Shown: positions 46,467-57,205 of the stretch, in pieces
Numbering within the stretch: the stretch's first letter is position 1
Layout: each line of letters starts with the position of its first letter
Source of the DNA: Theropithecus gelada
Lineage: Eukaryota; Chordata; Mammalia; Primates; Cercopithecidae
Length of the DNA stretch: 64,000 nucleotides
Direction: 5' to 3'
NCBI RefSeq assembly: GCF_003255815.1
Contig: NC_037681.1
Location: forward strand, 85,353,703 to 85,417,702
The notes under the pieces: model-generated
What the model was told of the DNA's origin: nothing
What the model saw: the letters and a program-made list of their open reading frames with translations, nothing else
Database searches by the model: none
Translations under genes and position numbers: made by a program

Positions 46467-47939
46467 TGAGGTCCTACTCTTAACCACTATACTAGAAACC
46501 TCTCTAAGACTGCTGGTGACGATGGAGCAGCTAACATGGAGTGCTCTGTGACATGCACTCTCATGCAACCTTACAACAAACCCTTGAGAAGTCATTCTTT
46601 CCATCTACAGGACAAAACTCACAAAAGCCAGGTTAGAAACGTCCCCGAGGTCACACAGCCAGTGAGGGATGGTGGTAAGATTCAAACTCTGGCAGCATGG
46701 CTCCCTTGTGCTATGAGGTCTTTCAATAATTCAGTCTTACACTCATAAAAAAGGTCACATGACAAAATGTATTAACTCAAAAAGGCTTTGTATAAGTCTT
46801 CCTGAAACACTCTGGAAGGTTTTGGGGCTTATGACAAGCATTTCTTTAAGACAGCATTTACATTTAAGTCACTTTTCAACTTCACTACTTTGGACTGATC
46901 ATAAACACATTTCTGCTCTTTAAAAAGAAATCTTTCTGTAGCAACTTGGCAGATTTTGGTACAGGAACAGTCTATTCTTTAAAATTAAATTTAGTAACAA
47001 CTTATTCTGGTTACTCTGAAAGAGAAGGAGAGAATGAACTATTAAGAGGCCTTTCCTGTACTTTAATATTTCAAAACATGTTTGGTTTGGCCTAATTTGA
47101 ATCTTGTGGACAACTAGCCCAGAACTTGACTCAAAAAGAGTAACACCATTTTAAAACAGCTGAATTCAAAAAAGCAACCTCAGGAGCCAATTCTGACAAC
47201 TATTTCTCATAATTTTTACTTTTATTTCAAACAAAATATGAAAGATGCATACGGCAACATCCTCATAAAGCATATATGGACAGGTATTTGTAGTTCCGAA
47301 CTATGGACAACCAAGAAACCAAATTGAAATTTTACAAAATTCTGTGGTATGACATTGCTGAACAAGCAATCAAGTACACAAAAGATGGTTATCAAAAGAG
47401 AAATAATCCATATTTCTCTCAAATCCTTAACATGCTCCATTGTGTCCAGTGACTGAGAAATTTAAAACTCTGTGCTGTAATGCCTCCCTGGAACAGAGGT
47501 GAGCTAAAGATGAAGTGTCAAGCTGGATTTCCATCTTACCTTGCTTTCCTCCAACAGGTTCAAAGACTTCATAACCTTTGATACAGACTTGATATTCTTT
47601 CAATAGGGAACCCATAAAACTATTTTCAAATAAAAACACTAAGCAATGCCACTAGACAATCTGTCTTTCTCTGATCTATCGCTGCTCTATCGCTACGCAT
47701 TCAAATTAAAAATATCTTTTTGCTTCCCCTTTATTGAATAAAAGTTTAACTTTGAATTAGAAGAAAATGTACCCATCGTCCCTTTTACACTTTTTGCAGG
47801 TGATAGAATCTATCGGATCACATTGGTGGCTATCACTGCTCACTAAGCATCCTAAAGACAGAAAGCATGCCATTACCAAATGTTTTATAAGCGTTATAAT
47901 GCCCCGATGGTGGAAGGCTGGCAATACCTAGATATACAG
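46467..47939. other. Unique DNA next to the CpG island
   Basis: About 46,540-46,700 is MIR/L2-like ('aggtcacacagccagtgagg'). The remainder, about 46,750-47,939, has no recognised repeat. A minus-strand donor consensus AAG|GTAAGA lies at 47,540/47,539 (see findings). No coding exon can be assigned. Confidence 0.45.
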
Positions 47940-49720
47940 CAAGGCTGGTGAATAAGGAGTTGAGGGGCGGGGGAAGCGGGAGTGAGGGAGGGAGGAAAGG
48001 AGGGAGTCGCCACCTTAAATCCATGCCGGACCGGGAACCTGCAGCCCACAACCTGATCCCTACCCTCCCCAACAGTGGACCGGCCACCACATTTTTTCAG
48101 ATCCTCCCCACCCAACCCAGCACAGCACTCACCCTTCTGCGAAGAAGTCGGCACCCGGTCCAGCTCCGAGACGGGTCGGGGTGGCAGCGAGGGAGGGGAC
48201 GTCTGGGCTGTGGGCGGGGGGTGTCTGTGCGTCACTCGAGTACAGGACGGTGAGTTCGAGGGTTGGGAGCGCAGAGGAGCGGGGAAATCAAGTCACGGCC
48301 GAAAAGGGAGGAGGAGAAACGGAGGGGTGGGGTGATGGAACGCCCCCTCCCTAAAATAAACCCACCGGCCCCTGCGATCCCTGCCCCACAGAGGGAAAAC
48401 AAAATCAGGGGAAATAATAGACCGACCAATAAATCTCCAAAACGACGAGGAGCGAGGAACAGACTTTAATTTAAAGGGGGGAAAATTGAGCGAGGGCTGG
48501 AGGGGAGACAGAGGGAAGTGGCTCTGGGTCTATCCCATGCCTTTGCAGTCCCCAAGCAGAGGAGGAGGCTGGCTGAGGGGAAGTTGCAGCGGCTCCCGAG
48601 GAGGAGGAGGAGGAGAAGGAGGAGGAGGAGGATGTTACACCGTAACAAGTACAGACAGACAGCCATGGATCAGAGGGGCGCTGCAAGCAGGAGCAGGGGC
48701 GGCCGCGGCTGGGCGAGCGGCGGCGGGCGGCAGCACCGCCTGCTCGGCTCGCTCAAGACATTTAATTGGATTGATGGGTTGTGCAGTGACTCACAGACTT
48801 TACAGAGTCGCACAGCAATCCCCGCCCAGCTGGACAGGGGAGATGCGGCGGGGACGGGCGGGGTAAGGGGGCCGAGGGAGAGCTGGGCTGGGAGGCGGCG
48901 ACGGGAGGCTGAGGCGCTGAGGGGGCGGGAGCGGAGCGGAGCTACCCAATGGTGAGGCCCGCTGTTCCGACGGGCGTGGGCCTCGACCTATGGCGGCGCG
49001 GCTCGTTAAGCGGCTGGCTGCACCCCTGGCCCAATGAGTCTTCTAAGGACACTGCCGCGAGCGGGGCGGGGGCAGTGGAGTGGGGGGTGGGGAGAGGTGG
49101 GTGGACGTTCAAGTGTGGGGTGGAGGAAAGGAGGAGGTGCCGGAGACCCGCGGAGTTACTCGGCCCTCCTCGCTCCAGAAGTGCGCCTTCTGCCAATCCG
49201 AGCGCCTCGCGGGAGTGATGGACTCGAGCGTGTGACCAATGGGGAGGAGAGGGCTTCCGCAGCCGGCCTGAGGGGAAGGAGCGGGCGGGCCGGCCTCCCC
49301 TTCTCCGCCCGCGCCTCTCCGGGCCCGCCCTCCCCTCCCGCGCCGCTCGGGTCAGTCACGCAAATAACAGTGTGAGGGCCGGGGCCGCGCGGGGGGGCGG
49401 GGGCCCGCTGCTGGCTGCGTGACAGCGATAGGGACTGGCTGTGCTGCCTACTTCGATCCGGTAGGAGGAGGCGGCGGCGGAGGCTGGCTCCTTACTCTGC
49501 GTGCAGACGGCTGCTGCTGCTGCTCAGCCTCTAACTGGCGCTGCCGGGGAGCCCCTGCGGCCAAAGCCCACTCCCGAGGGACAGCCAGATTTGGAGTGAA
49601 TCAGATCACGCAGTGCCCACTCTTGGAAACCGCTCCGGGGGAAGTCCGGCGGGGCTGTGCGCTGGGATCTGAGGAGGCTGGAAGCCGTAGGCGGGAGGCT
49701 TGGCCGTGACATTTGCCCCT
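47940..49720. promoter_or_regulatory. CpG island promoter of an unidentified gene
   Basis: About 1.8 kb of GC- and CpG-rich DNA in an AT-rich, repeat-rich setting, and itself free of Alu. CpG density peaks at about 48,880-49,420. GC boxes: 47,964-47,972, 48,211-48,220, 48,921-48,930, 49,061-49,070 and 49,279-49,289. CCAAT boxes, all reading on the plus strand: 48,426, 48,946, 49,031, 49,193 and 49,236. TGACTCA (AP-1 type) at 48,787-48,793. There is no clear TATA box. Donor-like sequences occur on both strands, so direction is not settled. CCAAT orientation slightly favours plus-strand initiation near 49,300-49,420, while minus-strand donors at 48,133 and 49,492 leave the other direction open. 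The gene is not recognised. Confidence 0.88.
48596..48634. repeat. GGA/GAG trinucleotide tract in the CpG island
   Basis: About 12 GAG/GGA units with one AAG interruption. Read on the plus strand in one frame it gives poly-arginine, and on the minus strand poly-leucine. Such tracts are common in 5' UTRs of CpG-island genes and tend to vary in length. Confidence 0.92.
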
Positions 49721-50868
49721 TGCTTGCTTGCCTGTTTTCTGGGAAAGTCGGGGTAGGGTGTGGGCAGGTCGAAACAGCTCCTGCATATGTCCTGTTTCTT
49801 TACTGAATTTCTGGAAAAGGCACTTCTTAACCTGGTATGAGCGAAGCTGTAAATGCATGTCGATACCTCAGCTTCCTCCAACCCTCCCTCCCGCACTGCT
49901 CTTCCTCCCACTGGCTCACCTTGAACCCTGACGGCAGTGCTCCACAGCACCCACTACTAGATCTTCTCCTCCCTGCTGATTCCCAGGAGCTATGGCTTTT
50001 CTCAGTTTCTTGGCTACTGTCCAGCAATCATTTTACAGACCTTAACCCTTTCCACACCCTTGTACTTGAAAGTACTGTAACTGTAACCACCAATAAACCT
50101 GAATGGAGAAGTTCACTAAAGCAAATACACTGGCAAGAACCCACCTTCTTCCCCACAGGTGCATTTCTGCACGTTATTTGAGACTTAAAGACAATTGCTT
50201 CTGTGAAGAAACTAAGGAAAGGCAAATTAGACGTTGCATCTCTGTTCAAATTCACTTAGAATATCCGACGTCCCCTTTCCACAAAGGAGTCATCTGGAGA
50301 GACCTAGGAATAATTTAGGTTTGGAGTCTTGAAGTGAGCGAAATCTTTACATACGCGCGCGTGTGTGTATGTACATATATGTATATATTTCAAATATATA
50401 TGAAATGGAAACCTACAGTGGTCTGGAATTCAGAAGAGAGATACTAAGTGAACACAAAGCTTTACTTTGGTCATATTGGGACCTTTCTTGATTATTGTCA
50501 TTTTAGGATACAGATCCTTCCCCTGGGCCTGTTAAGACATACAGCCTGACATTTTTCCCTATCTGATTTTAGCCCTACTCTATGATTTCTTTCAGTAGTC
50601 CTGAGTCCACTTACAAAAATGAGCTGTACCACAAACTTCTTGTAGCACACAGCTTGTGTATGTGTTGCCTCTCAGTATACTGAAACTCCTTTGGAATTCC
50701 ACAGTGCAAGAAGGCCAGTGTCTTCACCCCAAGACATGATTTGCAAAAAGTGGACAGTGTTCCCTTAGCCAGGTCACCCTGTGGTAAGTGAAACAAATTA
50801 GATCCCTCGTGTGGGAAAAATTCGCTTCTTTTCCAAAGTGGGTTATTGAACTACATTTAAGAATGTGC
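49721..50868. other. Unique DNA after the CpG island
   Basis: CpG content falls off quickly after 49,750. A short TG/TA tract lies at 50,353-50,402 (begins 'acgcgcgcgtgtgtgtatg'). Opposite frames at 49,713-50,255 overlap without any recognised product. It may hold the beginning of a plus-strand intron or a 5' flank. Confidence 0.45.
50353..50402. repeat. CG/TG/TA alternating purine-pyrimidine tract
   Basis: About 50 bases of mostly alternating purine-pyrimidine, starting CGCGCGTGTGTG and continuing into TATATGTATAT. Such sequence can take up Z-DNA under strain. It lies about 600 bases from the CpG island edge. Confidence 0.85.
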
Positions 50869-51187
50869 TGGCTGGGTGCAGTGGCTCATGCCTGTAATCC
50901 CAGCACTTTGGGAGGCCGAGGCGGGTGGATCACCTGAGATCGAGAGTTCGACACCAGCGTGGCCAACATGGTGAACCCTCGTCTTTACTGAAAAAAAAAA
51001 GAAAAAAAAAATTAACTAGGCCTGGTGGCGCGTGCCTGTAGTCCCAGCTACTCGGGGAGGCTGAGGTAGGAGAATCGCTTGAACCCAGGAGGCAGAGGTT
51101 GCAGTGAGCCAAGATTGTGCCCCTGCACTCAAGCCTGGACTGGACAACAGAGGGAGACTCCATCTCAAAAAAAAAAAAAAAAAAAAA
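50869..51187 (+). mobile_element. Alu (AluS-like)
   Basis: Full-length plus Alu, linker expanded by A-rich sequence. The flanks 'aagaatgtgct' (50,859 region and after the tail at 51,187) are an exact target-site duplication. The antisense frame at 50,930-51,235 is its shadow. Confidence 0.94.
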
Positions 51188-51787
51188 GAATGTGCTAATG
51201 ATACATTTTAGAAGCCCCTTTTTTATTTCCTCCACTGTGAGGTCATTTCATGACTCAGGTGACTGTAATTGATCAGAGTATTATTTTACATATGAATAAC
51301 CCTGAAGAAGATTTTGAATCTTCTTCATACACTAGAATGTAGTACGTAGTATGTAGCTGAGTAGACATTCACTAGTATCTTTCAGAGGATCTGCAAATAC
51401 CTAGGGTTAGCATCTTGTGGCAGAAGCTGCCCCTGTGTCAGTTGTTACTGGCATGCCTCCAGGCCCTACCTACCGTGTGCCTTCTAATTTTGTGCTCTCC
51501 TTATTCCAGTGTTTCTTAAAGGGAAGACACACCCAAATTCCTGGGTCTGCTGAGACCTATTGAGTTATCATCTCTGTAGGCTCTACCTGGACATCTGCTC
51601 TTTAAACAAATATCCCAGGTGACTTGAATAAACATTAACATTTTAAAATATTAAAATACTAAAATAAATATTTGATTTGAAAACCCTTGTTTATTCCTTC
51701 GTTTTGAAAATTTGAGAACCCCTGTTTATTTCTTCCTTTCCTCCTCTTCCTTTCTTATGTGTATCTATTTCTATTTCCTTTCTCCCA
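51188..51787. other. Unique DNA with MER5A-like piece
   Basis: About 51,505-51,625 is MER5A-like ('cagtgtttcttaaaggg', 'caaattcctgggtctgc', 'tatcccaggtgacttgaa'). A tail of TAAAATA units follows. No gene. Confidence 0.5.
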
Positions 51788-52078
51788 TTTTTTTTTTTGA
51801 GACTGAGTCTCGCTCTGTCACCCAGGCTGTAGTGCAGTAGCACAATCTCGGCTCACTGCAAACTCTGCCTCCCGGGTTCAAGCGATTCTCCTGCCTCAGC
51901 CTCCCGAGTAGCTGGGATTACAGTCGCGTGCCACCACGCCCAACTAATTTTTGTATTTTTAGTAGAGACGGGGTTTCACCATGTTGGTCAGGCTGGTTTC
52001 AAACTCCTGACCTTGTGATCCACCCGCCTCGGCCTCCCAAAGTGCTGGGATTATAGGCATGAGCCACCGCGCCCAGCC
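51788..52078 (-). mobile_element. Alu antisense (AluS-like)
   Basis: Full-length antisense Alu ending 'cgcgcccagcc'. Confidence 0.94.
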
Positions 52079-52439
52079 TATATTTTCTATCTCATTTTTG
52101 TGATCATTTCTCCTATGCTGCTTGCACACAGGCCTTGCGGGGAAGGAGTGATCCCTAAAAAAGAGGATGAAGCTGGCAAATAGTCTTCCATAAATGACAT
52201 GAGCATACCTCATAACTACAGCACTAAGAAGTATGGGCAAGTCAAATAAAAATTCTATATGTCTGAAAAAAAATCACTGTAATTGATATTGTCCGTGAAT
52301 TGTAATATATGAGAAGCTTACTAGTTTATGATCTCAAAATACACAGAGACAATTTTTTCTATGGGGGAACATTTCAAAATGCAAATTTCAATGTATTAAT
52401 TTCAACAATTATGGTGTTACTGTCATTTTTCTTCCAAAC
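52079..52439. other. Unique DNA
   Basis: No feature recognised. Confidence 0.4.
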
Positions 52440-52440
52440 A

Positions 52441-52515
52441 GTGAGATGTACTAGTGATGTACTGGTAGTGTACTAGTGATGTAGTAGTGATGTACTAGTA
52501 GTGTAATGTACTAAG
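52441..52515. repeat. Short tandem array of GTACTAGTGAT-type units
   Basis: At least five imperfect units of 'gtactagtgat' and variants (GTACTGGTAGT, GTAGTAGTGAT, GTACTAGTAGT) in about 75 bases. It does not resemble a common microsatellite. Confidence 0.9.
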
Positions 52516-52856
52516 GCTGTGATGGTTATTTAAAAGCCAAAGTGTCTCAAATGGCTTACAATCTATTTGAGAGGCTCAAAACTACACACATGCAACATTA
52601 AAACAGGAACCTGAGGAAACGTGTAGGGAGACTTTAAGTGTGTTTGTCAGAGATAAGCAGAATTTGGTTCATTTCTATCTAGTTTTCCTCTTGCTTATCT
52701 CTACTTTCTAATCTATTGTGATTATGAGTTACATGTCTTTTTTAAAATCTTATGAAAAAAATCAAACAGTATGTGATAATAAAAGATTTCCTTTTTATTA
52801 TTATTTATATATTTATATGATTGTAGCTGATCTTCTCAATTAGGATTTAAGCTCCG
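52516..52856. other. AT-rich unique DNA
   Basis: No feature recognised. Confidence 0.4.
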
Positions 52857-52860
52857 TTTT

Positions 52861-53163
52861 TTTTGTTTGTTTGTTTTTTGTTTTTTGTTTTTGAGACAGA
52901 GTCTTGCTCTGTCACGTAGGCTGGAGTGCAGTGACAAGATCTCGGCTCACTGCAGGCTCCACCTCCCGGGTTCACACCATTCTCCTGCCTCAGCCTCCCG
53001 AGTAGCTGGGACTACAGGTGCCCACCGCCACACCCGGCTAATTTTTTTTGTGTTTTTACTAGAGACAGGGTTTCACTGTGTTAGCCAGGATGGTCTCGAT
53101 CTCCTGACCTCGGTGATCCGCCCACCTCGGCCTCCCAAAGTGCTGGGATTACAGGTGTGAGCC
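52861..53163 (-). mobile_element. AluY/S-like, antisense, head slightly truncated
   Basis: Antisense Alu with a (TTTG)-modified tail. It ends at 'ggtgtgagcc', lacking the last dozen bases of a full head. The flanks 'aagctccgtttt' (52,849-52,860) and 'aagctcctttt' (53,164-53,174) show this is the true insertion junction, so 5' truncation took place at integration. Confidence 0.93.
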
Positions 53164-53219
53164 AAGCTCCTTTTAAACAGATTTGAACATATACTACCCA
53201 CATAGATCAGGAAGCAAAA

Positions 53220-53965
53220 GCAAATACTCTATCAAGGATAAAGGATTCAACCCAGACCTCATAGAATTTCTATATATAAAGCCTAGGCAAACCTGAGCTC
53301 ACAATCCAAATTACAAAACAAATGAAGAAAAAGGCCATTGTGAGCAAGAGAAAGTAGAGGAAAAAAATTTTTTTTAAACCTGCACAGCCAAATTAGATTC
53401 TCAATCTGAAAAAAGAACAGATCAAGAAAAGAATAGGCCCATTTCACTTATGAACATAGATGCAAAATTTCCCTGTCTTTAGAATGCATTTATCTGACTA
53501 GCCACCTATCTAGTCCTCTATCTTGAAAACCTAATAAATCAGGTAGAGTTTACTCCAGAAATTCAAGTATGATTTAACATCAGAAAGCCTATCAATATAA
53601 TCCATCTCAAAGACTAAGAAAAAGCATTTGAGAGAGTATATCACTTATTAATGATAAAAACTTGTATAAGATTAGGAATAGAAGGAAATTTACTTAACCT
53701 TATAAAGGACCAAAATGTACAGCAAGCACATTACTTAATGGATTAACTTTAAACACATTCCACATAAGTTTGAGATCAAGATAATATTGCCTCTACTATT
53801 TAATATGATGCTGAAAGTTCTGGCTAACAGAATGATATTTTTTAAAGGAAGAGGAAATTAAATAGAAGAATTAGAAGGAAGGAAACAAAATTTGGGTTGT
53901 TTGCAGTAATATGATTAACCACATAAAACATCCAATAGAAACAGCAAGCTACTAGAAATAATAAG
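53220..53965 (+). mobile_element. Old L1M ORF2, part 1
   Basis: Diverged plus-strand L1: 'cttatgaacatagatgcaaa', 'catcagaaagcctatcaat', 'ttaatatgatgctgaaagtt', 'aatagaaacagcaagctact'. Many frameshifts. It continues in three further parts, to about 56,600. Confidence 0.8.
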
Positions 53966-54450
53966 CATTCAGCAAGGTGACGTGACAGAGATGTTGCTCT
54001 CCCCTTCTTCCATAATACTAGGTTTTTTAGCAGGGCACAGGGCCAACCAGAAGAAAAACAACATTTGTCAGCCTCCCTTGCAGCTAGGTATTGTCATGTC
54101 CCAGGCAACAGGTTGTAAGCAGAAGTAGTGCATACATCATTAAAGGGAGAAAGTGTGCCTTCATCCTCTTTCCTGTCACCTAGAATGCAGACATAATGGC
54201 TGCAGTGTTAGCAGTCATCTTAGATCATAAGCTGACCTTGGATAGGGAAGCCACACATGGCAGAGCAGCAAGACAGAAGATGCCTGCTATAGCAGTACCA
54301 GCCCTGAGGTACCTACCCACCAATCTTCTTTAATTTCTTGAATAAACCTCTGTCTCATCATGACACTTTTATTTTAGTTTATGTTTGTGTGTTTGCATTA
54401 CTTGTAGCCAAATCTAATCCCAATTGATATAGCAAGATTCCCAAATAGAA
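53966..54450 (+). mobile_element. Old repeat inserted in the L1M (family not named)
   Basis: The wording 'cagcctcccttgcagctagg', 'gtaagcagaagtagtgca', 'tggctgcagtgttagcag', 'gaataaacctctgtctcatc' and 'aatctaatcccaattgatat' belongs to a common mammalian repeat that I recognise but cannot name. It breaks the L1M sequence, so it is younger than that copy. Confidence 0.55.
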
Positions 54451-54461
54451 AATCAATTCAT

Positions 54462-54750
54462 GGCCCTGCACAGTGGTAACACTTTGGGATGCTAAGGCAG
54501 GTGGATCATCTGAGGTCAGGAGTTAGAGACCAGCCTGGCCAACATGATGAAAAACCCTGTGTCTACTAAAAATGCAAAAATTAGCCTGGTGTGGTTATGC
54601 ATGCCTAAGTCCCAGCTACTCAGGAGGCTGAGGCACGAGAATCGCTTGAAGGATCAGAGGCAGAGGTTGCAGTGAGCCGAGATCACGCCACTGCACTCCA
54701 GCCTGGGCAACAGAATAAGACTTGGTCTCAAAAAAAAAAAAGAAAAAGAA
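54462..54750 (+). mobile_element. Alu with head deletion
   Basis: Plus Alu starting 'ggccctgcacagtggt' that lacks about 20 bases of 'ggctcacgcctgtaatccc'. Flanks 'aatcaattcatgg' (54,451-54,463) and 'aataaattcatgg' (54,751-54,763) form the target-site duplication. Confidence 0.9.
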
Positions 54751-54763
54751 AATAAATTCATGG

Positions 54764-55190
54764 AAACTGAAAGTATTCATTCACACTTACACTAACAAAC
54801 TAGAAAAAAAGATACTATTTATACAAGCAACAAAACTATAAAGGATCCAGGAATTAACATGTTTAAATTTATTGAAGGAATTCAAAGGAAACCCAAATAG
54901 AGGTATATATAATGTTTATGGATAAGATGATGTAACATTATTAAGATCTCAATTATCTCTAAATGTGTTTATAAATTCAATGCAAACCAAACTTGTAGCA
55001 AGATTTGGGGAATTTAAACATACTCTAAAATGCACATGGAAGACTGAATTTCTTTCTAAGTTGGTCATGTTTGAGAGTAGCAGACATACAGAACCATGAA
55101 ACAATAGAGAACTCAGAAACAATCCATTTACATATGAGAATCTGGTATGTGATCATGGTAACACCACAAATCCATGAGGAAATCATGTTG
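54764..55190 (+). mobile_element. Old L1M ORF2, part 2
   Basis: Continues part 1: 'tatacaagcaacaaaactat', 'aattcaatgcaaaccaaact', 'aaaatgcacatggaagac', 'ggtatgtgatcatggtaaca'. Order fits a single L1 copy interrupted by insertions. Confidence 0.75.
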
Positions 55191-55640
55191 AGTTAGTCAG
55201 CTATTGCTTGCTGCAATAATAATATTATATAACAGATAATCCCAACTTATCAGTGGCTTATGGCAGTCATTTATTTTTCTCCCTTATGGGTCTGAATATG
55301 AACTGAGATTCAGCTCATCTCATCTGGGCTCCTTAAGACTTGGTTGGGTTCAGCTGAATTCAGCTGGACTTGGCTCCAGGATGCAGGTCAGGTTCAAGTC
55401 TTCACCACATGTCTCCTTCTGGCAATGCCAGCAGCTCAGGAGGTCAAGCCAAATCATTCAAACACATTTAACACCTCTCCTCTCATCATATCCACTAACA
55501 TTCCATTGGCCAAACAAGTCATATGGCCAAGTTGAACATCAATAGTGGAAGGTACTGCAAAACTTCATGCCAAAGGGCACAGGTGTGTAATTGTAGAGCC
55601 AGGAGCACAAGAAGGATTGGGAACAATAATCCAATCTAAC
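55191..55640 (+). mobile_element. Old repeat inserted in the L1M (second, family not named)
   Basis: 'gtcagctattgcttgctgca', 'acttatcagtggcttatgg', 'tttttctcccttatgggt', 'tccattggccaaacaagtca' and 'catatggccaagttgaac' form the wording of another common mammalian repeat. L1M sequence resumes directly after, at 'cacagagatttggtttca'. Orientation is nominal. Confidence 0.55.
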
Positions 55641-56630
55641 ACAGAGATTTGGTTTCATAGATAATATTGAGGAAATTGGTTCACTGTGAGAAAAATATAA
55701 AATTAAACCCGTATCTCATACCATATGCAAAGGTGAGTTCAACATTAGCAACAACAACAAAAAACCTAAAAGTAAAAGGTAAAACTATAAAACTAATAGA
55801 AATCAAAGACAGAAGAATAGATTTGTAATCTTAGGGTAGAAAAAAGAAGAAAAGCATTTAAACAGGGCTCAAAGCATAAACTATAAAATCAAAAAAATGA
55901 TGAACTTGATGACATCTGTTATGTTCAACAAAAAATATCAGACAAGTTTAGAGAAAGTTGATAGATTGGAAAGTATTTTCAAAGGCTGAAGCCAACAAAA
56001 GATTAATATCTAGAATATATGGTATTAAGAATTCCCACAAATAACTGAGAAAAAAAAGAAATGCAATAGAAAAATAGCCAAAGGATATGAACAGGCAAAT
56101 TTATAGAAGGGAACCTTGAGAGACTAACAAGTAGATGAAGAGATATCCAACCCCACTTATAATCAGATAACTGTACATTAAAACACAAAAACACTTATTT
56201 ACATCTATTCAATAGGCAAAGATGTGAAAGTTGAGTAATATCAAGTGTTGCCTAGGATAGGAAGAAATTTGAATCCTCCTGCTTTGCTATTGGGAGTTAA
56301 GTCCTGGTACAATCATTTTGGAGCATTAACTAACACTACTTAATGAAATAAAGAATGTAGTAGAATGTATTTTTCCCAGTGACCCAGCAGTTCCACTCCT
56401 GGGAATGTGCACCCTTAAGAAGGTCTTGAACAAGTCCATAAGTGACCACAATTGAGGTGTTCATCACAGCAGCACTTGAGCTAGCCAGATATTGAAGGCA
56501 ACCTTAGCATATATATCACCAGCACAATGGGTAAGTACGAGGTAATGGACGTCATGGAACAACATACAGCTGTTGGAAGTAATGCACTAAGTGTACATTT
56601 TGCAACATGGATACATTTTTTAAATGTTTT
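55641..56630 (+). mobile_element. Old L1M ORF2 to 3' part, part 3
   Basis: 'aaacccgtatctcataccat', 'aaatagccaaaggatatgaa', 'caggcaaatttatagaaggg', 'ttccactcctgggaatgtgc' and 'cacaatgggtaagtacgagg' are old L1 landmarks in the expected order. The whole L1M spans about 3.4 kb, of which about 2.2 kb is L1. Confidence 0.75.
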
Positions 56631-57070
56631 ATGAATTTTTTAGAAAAGGTAAACAGAACAAGATCAGGTAAGCCCCAGGCCTTTGAATGTCTTTCCTTAC
56701 AGGGTACATCTCCGTGTTTTTCATTTCTGCTGTTAGCTGGGACACTTTGAGGGAAGGGTAGGTAGGTATTATTACAGTTCACTTCTGACAAATATTTTCT
56801 TCCAGTTCTCACATGAAGTTGAGGCAGATTTTCATGTAGTCCCCAGGCCCCCACGGTTTCTACCCTCATAGCATCCAATATCACCTTCCTGCTCCCCTTT
56901 TGCATGTTTAAAAGACATTTATCGATTATATGTTTTCTTCCCAGGCTGGATGCAAGATGAGTGATGGTTGTTGAGGAGTGGGCCACAGTCCGAAATATAG
57001 AAAACAGTCCTTCTACTCTGCTACTCATATCTGCTCACGTCCCCGTCTCCAAGTTAAAAACATTCAAACA
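56631..57070. other. Unassigned DNA
   Basis: The minus strand is open for 158 codons (56,552-57,028), the longest frame in the window not obviously explained by a repeat. It overlaps the end of the L1M and has no domain I recognise. See rejected items. Confidence 0.4.
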
Positions 57071-57205
57071 CGCCGGGCGCAGTGGCTCACGCCTGTAATC
57101 CTAGCACTTTGGGAGGCCGAGGTGGGCAGATCACTTGAGGTCAGGAGTTTGAGACCAGCCTGGCCAACATGGTGAAACCCTGTCTGCATTAAAAATACAA
57201 AAACT
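57071..57205 (+). mobile_element. Alu left arm only
   Basis: Plus Alu from 'gccgggcgcagtgg' that stops after 'aaaaatacaaaaact' and runs directly into a second Alu. Its right arm is not found after the second Alu, so it is probably a product of Alu-Alu recombination or a 3'-truncated copy. Confidence 0.88.

Noticed and set aside
48466..48666. Minus frame starting MAVCLYLLRCN with a leucine run resembling a signal peptide
   Set aside because: The leucines come from the GGA tract on the other strand. There is a stop after 66 codons and no recognised secreted protein.
48518..48955. 145-codon plus frame in the CpG island, with a poly-arginine run, ending close to an AATG|GTGAGG donor
   Set aside because: GC-rich promoter DNA is often open in several frames. 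Overlapping frames on both strands here are equally long, and the arginine run comes from the GGA tract.
49419..50255. Several overlapping frames on both strands at the CpG island edge
   Set aside because: They overlap each other on opposite strands, have no recognised domains, and follow from base composition.
56552..57028. 158-codon minus frame, the longest not in an Alu
   Set aside because: It overlaps an old L1M end, has no recognised domain, no clear start context and no neighbouring exon. Chance or repeat origin is more likely, although a database search would settle it.
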